The notes under the pieces were generated by a model. That model saw nothing but the letters and a program-made list of their open reading frames with translations. It searched no databases and had not been told where the DNA came from. Shown one piece after another: positions 36,991-45,924 of a stretch of DNA of 64,000 nt (the first letter of the stretch is position 1; each line of letters opens with the position of its first letter). Source of the stretch: Balanoglossus misakiensis. Taxonomy: Eukaryota; Hemichordata. The stretch covers positions 13,330,001 to 13,394,000 of the forward strand of contig CM082579.2 in NCBI GenBank assembly GCA_040954595.2. Reading direction: 5' to 3'. A program made the translations under genes and the position numbers.

Positions 36991-38168
36991 TTTAATCCAA
37001 TGAATTACATGATAGAATATTTCTTTTTGCTTCTTGTTAAGAGTCTGTAAAAGGGGGTAAAGTTCAGTGTCAGGCATTCGTGGGTGTAGAAGTTCATTAA
37101 TATTAGAATTGTTTACAGCAATACCAATGTCTTGACCTATGTCATAATGTGAATGACTGTCATCCTGTGGGGCAAATATGTTCATTGTGTTACTTTGTCT
37201 ACAACCTTCTGCAGAGTCTTGTCTTTCCTGATGTTCTGTATTTGGAGCAATGTTGTCAAACATATCCACAGCTGTACTCTGTACTGCTTCAATTGCTTGA
37301 TCTAATGCCTCAGCATTTTTATTGTATTCTTTTTGTTTAGTATCTACTTGCTGTTTGACCTGTAAATAGGGCTCGTAGTATGTATTACAACCAGCCATTA
37401 GTTGATTTTCATATCGCCAATGATAAAACAACATTACTAACTCTCTGTAATGATTTTCTGTGTCTCTTTCTTTATGGAAACGAACATATCGGATGACTTT
37501 ACTTTTTGTGCGTTTCTTGTAGATAAGGCTGCCCACACGATAAGTTGTTTGACCCTCCTCGTCCTCATTGTTGTACAAATCATCGTTGTCTTTCTTATCT
37601 AGCTCATCATCTTTTTCCTTTTCAAATTTATACCAAGCTGCAAAATCTGCCAAGCACAAATTCTCAAGGGCCTTTGGACGACGCTCATATTTTTTCAAGA
37701 TGTTGTCACTTTCTATATCAGTAGCATTTGCTGGCATATTTTGTATTTCATCCAGTGGTTTCAGTAGGATAACTCGATCATTAGGAGGTGATGTATTAAC
37801 AAATATGACATCTCGTGAAGCTCTTCTTAATTTCATTTGCATTGTAAGATAGACATCTTCTTGAGCACTAACTTCAACATGATTTAAGAATTTGTTTCCT
37901 ATGTGTCTGACACTTTCCCTGATGTCTTGATTTCCTTCTCTCACTTCATCTACAGCTCTAGCTAGCAAGTTACTCACTCCTCGTTGAGCTTTACTGATGT
38001 AAGATGCTATGTACATAGCACAGGCATATGGATCTATAATAAATTGAATGTCCATATTTGCTCTCCATGCTTTCAGTAGAATTTCATTGTAATTATTGAT
38101 TCTGATTTCATTTGGGGATCTCTTGAGGAAGATTTTCTCTGATGTTAGAGATGACTGTAGTGCATTAA
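36937..38168 (-). pseudogene. Helentron Rep C-terminal half and linker to helicase
   Basis: Immediately past the MITE the Rep domain resumes with SSLTSEKIFLKR and AWRANMDIQFI, then the catalytic tyrosine motif YACAMYIASYISKAQRG. The two tyrosines spaced YxxxY match the paired Tyr of Helitron Rep. About 300 residues of charged linker follow (acidic DELDKKDNDDLYNNEDEE) and lead to the start of the helicase (LNKKQKEIFYHVIHWIK). The frame is lost near 36,990, just before the Walker A motif: the helicase frame resumes as DPLHVFVTGG in a different frame, which points to a 1-nt indel. Confidence 0.85.
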
Positions 38169-38900
38169 GGTGGCATTGCATGAAAAGTTGTGATTTTTGC
38201 CAAATTTTACTTTTTTACATAAATCGGTAGGCCTAATACTGACCCACAACCTGACTAATACGTCTTGGCGGAAATGGTGCATAATCACCCCAAAATAGCA
38301 CTTTTCTGAATGAGTTCACAGCTTAACAAATAGGTGTCAACAATGCAAATAGCCGTTTTTCTCAGTTTGCATTTTCGCTGCTCTTGACAACTTCGGACTA
38401 AAATAGCTTCGCCCTGCGTTGGCCGAATTTGCTCAAATTTTGACAGGGAATTGTGTATGACCCATCCAACAAAACGCTAGTTTTGTTTGTCGGTAAAGTG
38501 TCCCTGGCGGGAATAAACTCTTATTCAATACAACTCACCGTGAATTTGATCAAATTTTCTGAAAATCTAACTTTTAAACGCTGTTACTCCTCAATGGAAG
38601 CAGATAACGCAAAACAAAATTAGCGTTTTTTTGCACGTGTACTCGAGTTTTGAATTACATATTAAGATGCATGATGCATGGTCAACTTTTTTACCTATTT
38701 TAAATTTCATGACATAATATCAAAAAATGGGTTTTTTCACCCAAAATCGCCACCATTTCCGGGATCAATAATATTTGCAACTCAAACAAAAGTTCAAAAG
38801 CTCAGGTTCCAGAATATATATGGTTTATGGGGGTTTTAACTTTTTCTTTGATGAGAAATAGGCCTCTGAAAAAGTCTCGACGGTTTCATGCAGTGCCACC
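38169..38900. mobile_element. TTAA-flanked non-autonomous DNA transposon (MITE) in Rep
   Basis: Bounded by TTAA at 38,165-38,168 and at 38,901-38,904. The ends are inverted repeats: GGTGGCATTGCATGAAA on the left and TTTCATGCAGTGCCACC on the right (16 of 17 match). The 732-bp interior is AT-rich with no coding capacity. TTAA target duplication is characteristic of piggyBac-superfamily elements, but the GG-starting termini differ from the usual CCY of piggyBac, so the family is uncertain. The host Rep frame is restored exactly if the element and one TTAA are removed. Confidence 0.88.
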
Positions 38901-38904
38901 TTAA

Positions 38905-39530
38905 TGTAGGTCTGTTCATCTAGTTGTGTTTTATCTAAGAATTCATCAAATGAGATCTTTTCTCCACATTGTAAATCAGCAAGTACACTTTTAATATGTT
39001 TATAGTGTTCTGTAAGTCTCTGTTCTGTTGTTTCATCAATATCCATCGGTAATGGTTCCAATATCATTGTTCTTGGCATAGGTGGAAGAGGAAAGCCAAA
39101 TCTACAAACAAACTGACCTTTCAGTTTACATGTTTTTGCATGTCTATGCATTTGATAATTTATCAATTCTGCAAGGTTTTCATCACTGGTTTCATTGCTG
39201 CATGTAATATACTGATCTATGAAATTGGTAATTTCATCATTATCATTTTCACCATATACTGGTGCATCTTTGATCCATACAAGCATGTGTACATGTGGTG
39301 ACCCTCTTTGTTGAAATTCAACTCTGTAAAAGTAGTCCTGTATTTCACCAAGTGGATGATGTGAGCTCAGAAGAAAATCATGCATTAATTGCTGAAAGCA
39401 ATGATCAAAGTGTCGAGCACAAGTAACAGGGTCTGATTTGATCAGTTCCGACTTTGTGTTCCATGACATATTTAATATATCATTGTCTGTGTACTCCTTT
39501 TCATGAACTGTCTTGCCAAGAATTTTCAGC
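38905..39530 (-). pseudogene. Helentron Rep (HUH nuclease), N-terminal half
   Basis: The frame reads through the Helitron helicase-like/Rep region and contains EFQQRGSPHVHMLVWI. The HVH at 39,287-39,295 is the metal-binding HUH motif of rolling-circle Rep nucleases, which nick and religate one strand. A Cys/His-containing segment follows (HRHAKTCKLKGQFVCRFGFP), typical of the family. The domain is interrupted at TTAA 38,901-38,904 by a 732-bp insertion. Removing the insertion with one TTAA copy rejoins the frame to the C-terminal half, so the interruption is a clean insertion. Confidence 0.88.
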
Positions 39531-40526
39531 AGATGTATCCATTTGGACCGGTTCACATAATTCAGAAGCAAGATTTGTACCATGATTGTCCAAAAATTCT
39601 TCCCAGTTATCATCAGACTCATTTTGATCACAAACATTCCAATTTGTACCAATTGTTATCTTTTCTGCTTTATACAAAGGACTGTTTTCAACTAACCACT
39701 TTGCTGCTATTAAAACTTTCTGAGGTCTAACATTTTCAACTTGGTAGGCATGATTGTAGCTGATTTTCCTCTTGAATTTGACTGGTATTGTTTGTGATTC
39801 ATTGATAGTTCTCGGTAATGTCGAAACAGTACTAGAGACATCTGCTATGACATTGACAATATTGCCTTTGAGACTAATTTGTCTACCCCGTGGCAATTCT
39901 CTTATTTGCATGAAAGGAATACGCAAGGCCACAAGTCTTTCTTCAAGTGGATGTAATTGTAACTCTGGTGGGATTACTGGAAATGACATTTTGTTTGCTA
40001 CAGCACAGGGTGGCAGCTTTGAGTCTTTTAAATACGAGTAGCAAGTTCTACATAATGGTGACATTTCATCAGTTGTGGCATTTGCATTTACATAGGTTGA
40101 TGAAAATAATGAAAATTTACTTTGGATATTATTGTAGTTTACAACACTTTCTCTGTACCACAGCTGTTCACAGCACACACATACAAATGTTGGACCATTC
40201 TGAACTGATTTATGAAAAACATCAATAAGCTCTTTAATTGATTTGGCACCACCACCATTTCTGTTAATTTTCTTAGCTCTTGCATCTGCTTCCCTTTCAG
40301 ATTGTCTGTACACTTCATCAGACCGTCTTAATTTCATTGATTCAACATTTCTCTGTTGTTCACGTTGTCTGTACATTTCATCAGACTGTCTTAATTTCAT
40401 TGATTCAACATTTCTCTGTTGTTCACGTTGTCTGTAAACTTCATCGGACCGTCTCAATTTCATTGATTGAACATTTCTCTGTTGTTCACTTTGTATGTAC
40501 CCTTGATCGGACCGTCTTAATATCAT
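39501..40526 (-). pseudogene. DUF6570-like region of Helentron
   Basis: The 341-codon ORF starts inside the 21-residue repeats (residues 1-75). It continues through a basic stretch, then a Cys pair motif (FVCVCCEQLW, about residue 113) and further cysteines (LCRTCYSYL). Next comes a block with RIPFMQIRELPRGRQISLKG that resembles the conserved region found between the N-terminus and Rep in many Helitron proteins (DUF6570-type). Function is unknown in the family; a nucleic-acid-binding or structural role is plausible from the cysteines. The ORF runs out of frame near 39,510, where the next domain is in another frame, so at least one indel separates it from Rep. Confidence 0.65.
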
Positions 40527-40868
40527 TGATTGAACATTTCTTTGTTGTTCACGTTGTCAGTACCCTTCATCGGACCGTCTTAATTTCATTGATTGAACAT
40601 TTTTCTGTCGTTCCCTTTGTCTGAACACTTCATCGGTCCGTCTTAATTTCATTGATTGAACATTTTCTGTCTTTCCCTTTGTCTGTACACTTCATCAGAT
40701 CGTCTTAATTTCATGAAATCAATATTTCTCTGTTGTTCACATTTTCTGTACACTTCATCAGACCGTCTTAATTTCATTGATTCAACGTTTCTCTGTTGTT
40801 CACGTTGCCTGTACACTTCATCAGACCGTCTTAATTTCATTGATGCTACATTTCTCTGCTGTTCATTT
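40300..40868 (-). repeat. 63-bp coding minisatellite in Helentron linker
   Basis: About nine copies of a 63-bp unit, each encoding 21 residues of the form QRNVxSMKLRRSDEVYRQRE. The period is a multiple of three, so copy-number change keeps the frame, as expected for an expansion tolerated in a coding linker between the OTU domain and the downstream region. Copy 4 has a 1-nt deletion, and copy 5 has TGA where the others have AGA or CGA (about 40,558-40,560). Confidence 0.9.
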
Positions 40869-41533
40869 TGCCTCCACCAACTATTAGATCTCTTGATTCT
40901 TTTATATGATAAGTCTCTTTGTTTTTCATTCTCCTTAAAGTCAACATTTTTTCTTTTTTCTTGCTTTCTCTTCTTGTCTCTCTCTTTTTCCCTTTCCCTA
41001 TAACTTGCAAAGTCTATATTATGTGTTGTGATCATATCATGTGTTTTGCCCGATTCATGATCAGAGTTCTCAAGTGTCTGTGTAAGATGTGTATCTGTTA
41101 TCTCACGGAAGTCATAGTGACCACTATCAATTTGTCCTTGTTCACGGATTGCATGATATAACAGGTGTATTGTCACTGAGGAATCACCCTCTGTGAGAAA
41201 TGGTTCATTGAGAATATCTAAATGAACTGCAATCTTCACATTGTATGCTGAAGCAGCTGCAGTTATTTCAATATGGCCACCAAAAGTTGCAAAACCTGGA
41301 TCAGATTTAGACATGTACTGCCTGTAGTCATCTTGATTATTTACACTAAATCTCTGATATTCAGCAATAATGAAATCTTTATATTCATCCCAATGATCAC
41401 TTATATAGTTTACAGTTTGTAATCTAACAGCATTATGATGAATCTGAGTTGCAAATAGGCCTTGACTTATAGCCCTAAATAGACAATTGCCATCACCCTC
41501 AATAACAACCTTTCTATAAGAATTTGATGACAT
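40649..41533 (-). pseudogene. OTU-like cysteine protease domain of Helentron (N-terminal part)
   Basis: The 294-codon ORF begins at the ATG at 41,531-41,533. Residues 1-145 match the OTU protease pattern: the catalytic motif GDGNCLFRAIS has Asp14 and Cys17, and the probable catalytic His139 lies in SGHYDF. OTU proteases cleave ubiquitin-type linkages; their role in Helentrons is not established. Residues 160-215 are a highly charged Lys/Arg/Glu-rich linker. From about residue 220 the ORF enters a 21-residue tandem repeat built on QRNVESMKLRRSDEVYRQRE. In the fourth repeat copy, one A is missing from a homopolymer (plus strand about 40,663-40,666) compared with the next copy, and this ends the ORF. 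The OTU catalytic residues themselves look intact. Confidence 0.85.
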
Positions 41534-41766
41534 TGTCTTTTATGTTGGAGATGCAACTTTCTCTTTTTATTTTTGGCCTTTGTGCTTAATTTCTTTACTC
41601 TCATTGTATTGATGTATTCAACTTGTTACAGATGTGATAAGATTCCTTCAGATTATTCAAGTACTTACAGTATCAAAAAGATATGATCTGGAGTAAATGC
41701 TGTTGTGTTTCACTCAAGAACTCCTGTACAAATGGTCTCTGTATTTCTCTAGGATGGATTATTATA

Positions 41767-41930
41767 TATAATTCCCCCGTATTTCGAACGAGTGTGCCTG
41801 CGTCGCGGACGAGTGATTCCCCGTATAGCGGCCGTATCCCTCCGAGCCGCAAGCGAGGAGGGATACAGCTATACGGGGAATCACGAGTTCGCGACGCAGG
41901 TACACGAGTGAGGAATACGGGGGAATTATA
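41767..41930. repeat. 164-bp near-perfect palindrome (foldback/MITE-like)
   Basis: The outer arms TATAATTCCCCCGTATT (41,767-41,783) and AATACGGGGGAATTATA (41,914-41,930) are exact reverse complements. Complementarity continues inward with few mismatches through the CGAGTG, TGCCTGCGTCGC, GATTCCCCGTATA and GTATCCCTCC blocks to a short centre around GAGCCGCAAGCGA. The flanking TA-rich sequence would fit a TA-type insertion. There is no coding capacity. It is CpG-rich compared with its neighbours. Confidence 0.85.
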
Positions 41931-42062
41931 TGTTTATCACATACATAGATCCGCTAATTTTTATTTTCAAATAAATCTCTTTGTGGTTGCGATAAAATTT
42001 GGAACTATTTTGTGCAAAATTGAAGATCGATGTTATGCGGTCTATCTGTCAGGTGACTCAGG

Positions 42063-42365
42063 TCACGACCTGGACGATCTGGTTTTGGCGAGGACCCGTC
42101 TATCGCGCATCAGCTGGATTTCATCGTCCGTCACGGTTTCACTGGAGCAGGAAACCTTTCGTATGCCTTTTGCTTTATGACTAGACCGTTTTGCTCTAAT
42201 CGTCGCATCAAAATTTTTGCGAATACTCAGTTTTGTACCTGTCGCTCGTTCGACAGCGCGACGACATTGGCTCAGCACTGACGACCTCGCGACAGTTTTG
42301 GTGCGATAAAAATGTACACAGGTAAAACTAATCGTCGATCGTCCATATTTACACATACGAAACAT
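42063..42365 (-). CDS. Hypothetical 100-residue ORF, unrecognised
   Basis: An ATG-initiated minus-strand ORF lies in CpG-rich sequence between the inverted repeats at 41,934-42,568. The product is rich in Arg, Ser and Thr (it contains RSTISFTCVHFYRTK and SSETVTDDEIQLMRDR) and has no motif I recognise. Two TGACGTCA sites lie about 108 and 162 bp upstream of its ATG, which could mark a promoter. It could equally be a chance ORF inside a MITE or a first exon. No function is proposed. Confidence 0.2.
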   Translation of the reverse strand: MFRMCKYGRSTISFTCVHFYRTKTVARSSVLSQCRRAVERATGTKLSIRKNFDATIRAKRSSHKAKGIRKVSCSSETVTDDEIQLMRDRRVLAKTRSSRS

Positions 42366-42472
42366 TTTATTTATCTTTGCTTATTTTTAATATCGAAATA
42401 AAACGAACAATTGAACTGAATTTTGTCGCCCTAAGAAGACTTTGTTTACAAGTTTAAAATAGTTCCGTTTGG

Positions 42473-42534
42473 TGACGTCAGAGGGATGGGTATTACAATA
42501 ATGCTTGGTGCAAATTTACCTACGTCTGACGTCA
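42473..42534. promoter_or_regulatory. Pair of perfect cAMP-response-element palindromes
   Basis: TGACGTCA occurs at 42,473-42,480 and again at 42,527-42,534, 54 bp apart. This octamer is the consensus site of CREB/ATF bZIP factors. Two perfect copies this close in otherwise AT-rich DNA are unusual, but both lie inside an inverted-repeat-bounded segment and may be part of a transposon rather than a host promoter. Confidence 0.45.
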
Positions 42535-42733
42535 TACTATGGTATATGCGGAGCTATGTATGTGATAATTTGATAAAACACCAAGAATAAATAAAATATA
42601 TCTCTGTATGTTGTGAATATATATCTTGTGGCAGTCACACTAAGATAAAAGCAAGTACTCAAATCTTCCAATTTTCAAATATTTAATTGATTCTTATGAT
42701 AGCAAGTGTGATTATTATAATAGTGAGCGTTCT

Positions 42734-43412
42734 ATGAGCCTTCTAACGGCCGAATGTGCAAATATGAGCCTTCTAATGGCCAAATGTACAAATATGAGCC
42801 TTCTAATGGCCAAATGTTCAAATATGAGCCTTCCAACGGCCGAATGTGCAAATATGAGCCTTTCAACGGCCAAATATGCAAGTATGAGCCTTCAAACAGC
42901 CAAATATGAGCCTTCTAACGGCCAAATGTTCAAATATGAGCCTTCCAACGGCCAAATGTGCAAATATGAGCCTTTCAACGGCCAAATATGCAAGTATGAG
43001 CCTTCAAACAGCCAAATATGAGCCTTCTAACGGCCAAATGTTCAAATATGAGCCTTCTAACGGCCAAATGTGCAAATATGAGCCTTCCAACGGCCAAATG
43101 TTCAAATGTGAGCCTTCCAACGGCCAAATGTTCAAATGTGAGCCTTCCAATGGCCAAATATGCAAGTATGAGCCTTCAAACAGCCAAATATGAGCCTTCT
43201 AACGGCCAAATGTTCAAATATGAGCCTTCTAACGGCCAAATGTGCAAATACGAGCCTTCCAACGGCCAAATGTTCAAATGTGAGCCTTCCAACGGCCAAA
43301 TGTGCAAATATGAGCCTTCCAACGGCCAAATGTTCAAATGTGAGCCTTCCAATGGCCAAATATGCAAGTATGAGCCTTCAAACAGCCAAATGTGAGCCTG
43401 TTAATGACCAAA
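42734..43412. repeat. 30-bp minisatellite with higher-order structure
   Basis: About 22 units share the core ATGAGCCTTCTAACGGCC followed by AAATGTTCAAAT or AAATGTGCAAAT. A shorter unit, ATGAGCCTTCAAACAGCCAA, recurs near 42,885-42,905, 42,998-43,018, 43,170-43,190 and 43,372-43,392 and marks higher-order blocks. Since 30 is a multiple of 3, both strands show long ORFs with a 10-residue period (such as MSLLTAKCAN); I treat these as artefacts. No gene is seen here. Confidence 0.92.
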
Positions 43413-43429
43413 TCAATGTCTTGAGCAGT

Positions 43430-43699
43430 CTCACACGACTTCGTCTTGTAGATGTAATCTGTAAAATAAATAAAAACAATGTATGGTTTGAGTGGTAGCT
43501 GTGCAAAAGTGAAAGTTAAAAAAACAGTAGAAAGTACATGCCAATGAAATGTCACCCTATCAAAAAATACTGCGAATGACAAAAGTATTGCTCCCATTTG
43601 ATAACAACTTTTTTTTGAATAACTGCAACAAATATGAATCATGTACCCCATCCTGAACTGCATAAAAAGATAAGTCTATGGAATTCTAAAACTCTTTGA
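43430..43699. other. Unassigned sequence after the minisatellite
   Basis: About 270 bp of AT-rich sequence with no recognisable gene, repeat or motif. Short ORFs on both strands are not supported by any motif. Confidence 0.4.
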
Positions 43700-44245
43700 T
43701 CAAAAATGGCAAGAAATATACCAAAAAGTATGAATATTTCACCAGATTTCAACAAATCTGATTTCTGTTCATGCCTAAGAACCTCTTTAACAAGTTTCAA
43801 TAAGGAAGACATTTTGGCAAACAACAGGTAATTCAGACAAATCTGACTGATATCACATATATGAATTCCCATTCAAAGTTTGCAATCAATTGGACTTGTG
43901 GTTTTACTGAAGACTATTTGGCCAAACCCTGCAGAAATTCCCCAACAATACAAATATGCAAATTTCATTACAATTTGATCATATCTGACTGAGATCACCC
44001 CTAGAAACCCAAATACAAAGTATCAAAACAATTGCACTTACAGTTTCACAGGATTTGATTTTTTGACAAAAACAGGAAATATTGCCCAAAAATGCATTTT
44101 TGCAAATTTCACCACCGTTTGCACAAATGTGATTCAGGTAAGCCCTATGAACCTCCATACCAAGTTTCCAATCAATTGGACATGTAATTTCAGAGAAGAA
44201 TTTTTTTTTAACAAAACTGCAGAAAATTCCCCCAAAAAGTCATAA
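43700..44245. repeat. Degenerate ~143-bp tandem repeat
   Basis: The phrase CAATCAATTGGACTT recurs with divergence at 43,883, 44,024 and 44,169 (spacings 141 and 145 bp). Each copy is preceded by AAATATGCAAATTTCA-like or AAATCTGACTGA-like blocks and followed by TTTCA(C/G)AG(G/A)A-like text. A more diverged earlier copy may begin near 43,700. No coding content. Confidence 0.6.
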
Positions 44246-44397
44246 AAAATAGCAAACGCCAGATACTGACTCCACCTGAACAAAATCATACGAGGTCTTC
44301 CCAAAGTACTTGCACACCAATGCACGCCAATTTTTAACTGAATCTGATCCGCTGTTATTAAGTTTTTTCAATTTTGACTATTTGAAAATTTTTCCAG

Positions 44398-45006
44398 TTA
44401 ATACCAGTATGCATTTTTCGCAATAACAATTTCTATGTACACACTCAATATCAGTAGTTTCAAGTTGTTGATGTTGATGGACATACACATACATACATCA
44501 ATACATTTAGACGAAACTGATCCATTCACAAAATACATAATTCTGTATGAGGCAAACATACAGACATACATAGACGACGGACACCAACTTATGCTATATG
44601 CTGACATTGATATACATGTTAGCCAAAAACCAAAATCAACCTCAAAATAGACATTAAAATATATTGCACCACCATGAGAAGACAAATTCATTTTTCGACA
44701 AATTTTCTGGGGCGTCATTGATATAGCATGGCATATTGTCAAAGTACGTAGTCTCTGTGATAAGATTCCATACACACAAAATGGTAACCTTGGAAGTCCA
44801 GCTGACGTAGTTATGCAATGGCGTCTCGTGTATTCCGTCGCCAAAAAATCATCGTAAAATTGATAGTCAGGGTCACAATTCAAGACGACTTTCTCTAAAT
44901 TCTTTATGAATGGATTAAATCGAAATTGACGTATGACGTACGGAATGAGATCTGAACAGACATTCAATGTTATCATTCTCGCTCGATCACATATTGGGTA
45001 GGCCAT
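44398..45006 (-). CDS. Hypothetical 202-codon ORF, unrecognised
   Basis: An ATG-initiated minus-strand ORF. The first ~105 residues have balanced composition (including CDPDYQFYDDFLATEYTRRH). The last ~100 residues are hydrophobic and Cys/Met/Ile-rich and overlap a degenerate (CATA)n stretch, so the C-terminal half is probably not coding. I recognise no domain. It could be a first exon or chance; no splice or homology evidence settles it. Confidence 0.2.
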   Translation of the reverse strand: MAYPICDRARMITLNVCSDLIPYVIRQFRFNPFIKNLEKVVLNCDPDYQFYDDFLATEYTRRHCITTSAGLPRLPFCVYGILSQRLRTLTICHAISMTPQKICRKMNLSSHGGAIYFNVYFEVDFGFWLTCISMSAYSISWCPSSMYVCMFASYRIMYFVNGSVSSKCIDVCMCMSININNLKLLILSVYIEIVIAKNAYWY

Positions 45007-45600
45007 CTAGCAATCGCTATATAGTATTGGCAATAACAGACTGTCTATAAACACACAAAACGGATTTTACTGTTGAGTGTGATCAACCGCCATGTTATTT
45101 TTCTCTGAACAATAGACAAATAGAAAGCCTGGTGACATTTTGAGATTGACTGCGTGAGGACCATAATATGCGTGAATCATTTACGGTTTGTCTTGATGAA
45201 TGGGTCACGTCATAGTCATAACACGGATTCGGCTGCACGCCAACTATCCGCCATATTGTCTCCATTAACTTACTCGTAAGTAGTTTCAAACTTCATTTGA
45301 AAAGAGTAAAACACATACCTGACTTCGTCTGATGGTCCTGTAGATTAACAATTTACACTCTATGAAGCAACTAAACAACGTTAGCTTCCTTGTGGATACA
45401 CGTAGGGAAGTTATTCGTAACGACGGGTACAGCGTCTGAGCATGGACAGAACCACGGCAATATCGCCAGGAATGTCACATTTCACAGCGCCCTCACAGTC
45501 AATCTCTTCGATGAATCGTTTACACTGGTCATACGTGGCGATACCGTGCATTAGAAAAATTAAAAATTTGATAATTTCATTACTATCCAAGCCACACCCA
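45007..45600. other. Unassigned sequence
   Basis: About 600 bp with no recognisable gene or repeat. Short ORFs on either strand have no supporting motif. Confidence 0.4.
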
Positions 45601-45639
45601 CCAAAACCTTTTCAGTTCTTGCCATATGATATCTGAACC

Positions 45640-45764
45640 TGTCTACTAAATTTGGTTGAAATCGGTTCAGCGGTTCTTGAGATATCGGGTATACAGACAG
45701 ACACACACACACACAGACGTCGCTAAACTATAAGCTCACGTGATTTTCATGTGAGCTAAAAAAA
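45640..45764. repeat. Interspersed-repeat 3' end with CA run and hairpin
   Basis: The sequence TTTGGTTGAAATCGGTTCAG is followed by TTGAGATATCGGG, a CAGACAGACACAC run and then AGCTCACGTGA-TTT-TCATGTGAGCT, an 11-bp stem with one mismatch. The layout resembles the tail of a dispersed invertebrate repeat. The element family was not identified. Confidence 0.5.
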
Positions 45765-45867
45765 GCAGCGTAGATATTGAAGTGAATTGGATTTATGAAA
45801 ATGATAAAAATTACACTTATAATGTCGTTAAAAGTTCTCACAAAAAAAAAAGAAATAGAAAAAAAGT

Positions 45868-45924
45868 GGTCTCGAACCAACATCAGTCGACACCTTCAGG
45901 TAAAAGGCTAGCCTTCCTGAACCT
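45868..45924 (-). other. tRNA-like (SINE-type) module with pol III B box
   Basis: On the minus strand the unit reads AGGTTCAGGAAGG (45,912-45,924, A-box-like), then CTTTTACCTGAAGGTGTCGA (a tRNA-Lys-like anticodon-arm text), then GGTTCGAGACC (45,868-45,878), which fits the pol III B-box consensus GGTTCGANNCC exactly. A T-rich run follows, as a pol III terminator would. The A-to-anticodon spacing is shorter than in a real tRNA, so it is not a functional tRNA gene. The same module recurs in the other units. Confidence 0.5.

Larger units (their letters stand above)
34999..41533 (-). mobile_element. Helentron-type rolling-circle transposon, decayed
   Basis: A minus-strand coding region of about 6.5 kb reads in order: OTU-like cysteine protease, a 21-residue tandem-repeat linker, a DUF6570-like region, an HUH Rep nuclease, a PIF1-like helicase and an AP endonuclease. 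Rep plus helicase with a C-terminal AP endonuclease is the known signature of Helentrons, the animal Helitron lineage, which move by rolling-circle replication. The copy is dead. I see a frameshift near 40,665, a stop near 40,560, a frame change near 39,510, a MITE at 38,169-38,900, frameshifts near 36,990 and 36,780, a stop at 36,484, an apparent deletion near 36,090 and a frameshift near 35,190. Element termini were not found; the coordinates cover only the recognisable coding part. Confidence 0.9.
41934..42568. repeat. 635-bp segment bounded by 21-bp inverted repeats
   Basis: The left end TTATCACATACATAGATCCGC (41,934-41,954) matches the reverse complement of the right end (42,548-42,568) at 20 of 21 positions. 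The interior is CpG-rich relative to the surroundings, holds a 100-codon minus-strand ORF and two CRE palindromes, and adjoins the 164-bp palindrome. It may be a non-autonomous DNA transposon, possibly including that palindrome. I could not define a target-site duplication. Confidence 0.6.

Noticed and set aside
42734-43412. ORFs on both strands with 10-residue period (MSLLTAKCAN, HLAVGRLIF)
   Set aside because: Direct consequence of a 30-bp minisatellite; open on both strands and without motif support.
45868-45924. Functional tRNA gene
   Set aside because: B box is perfect but the D-arm/anticodon spacing is too short and no acceptor stem pairs; a SINE-like remnant is the better reading.
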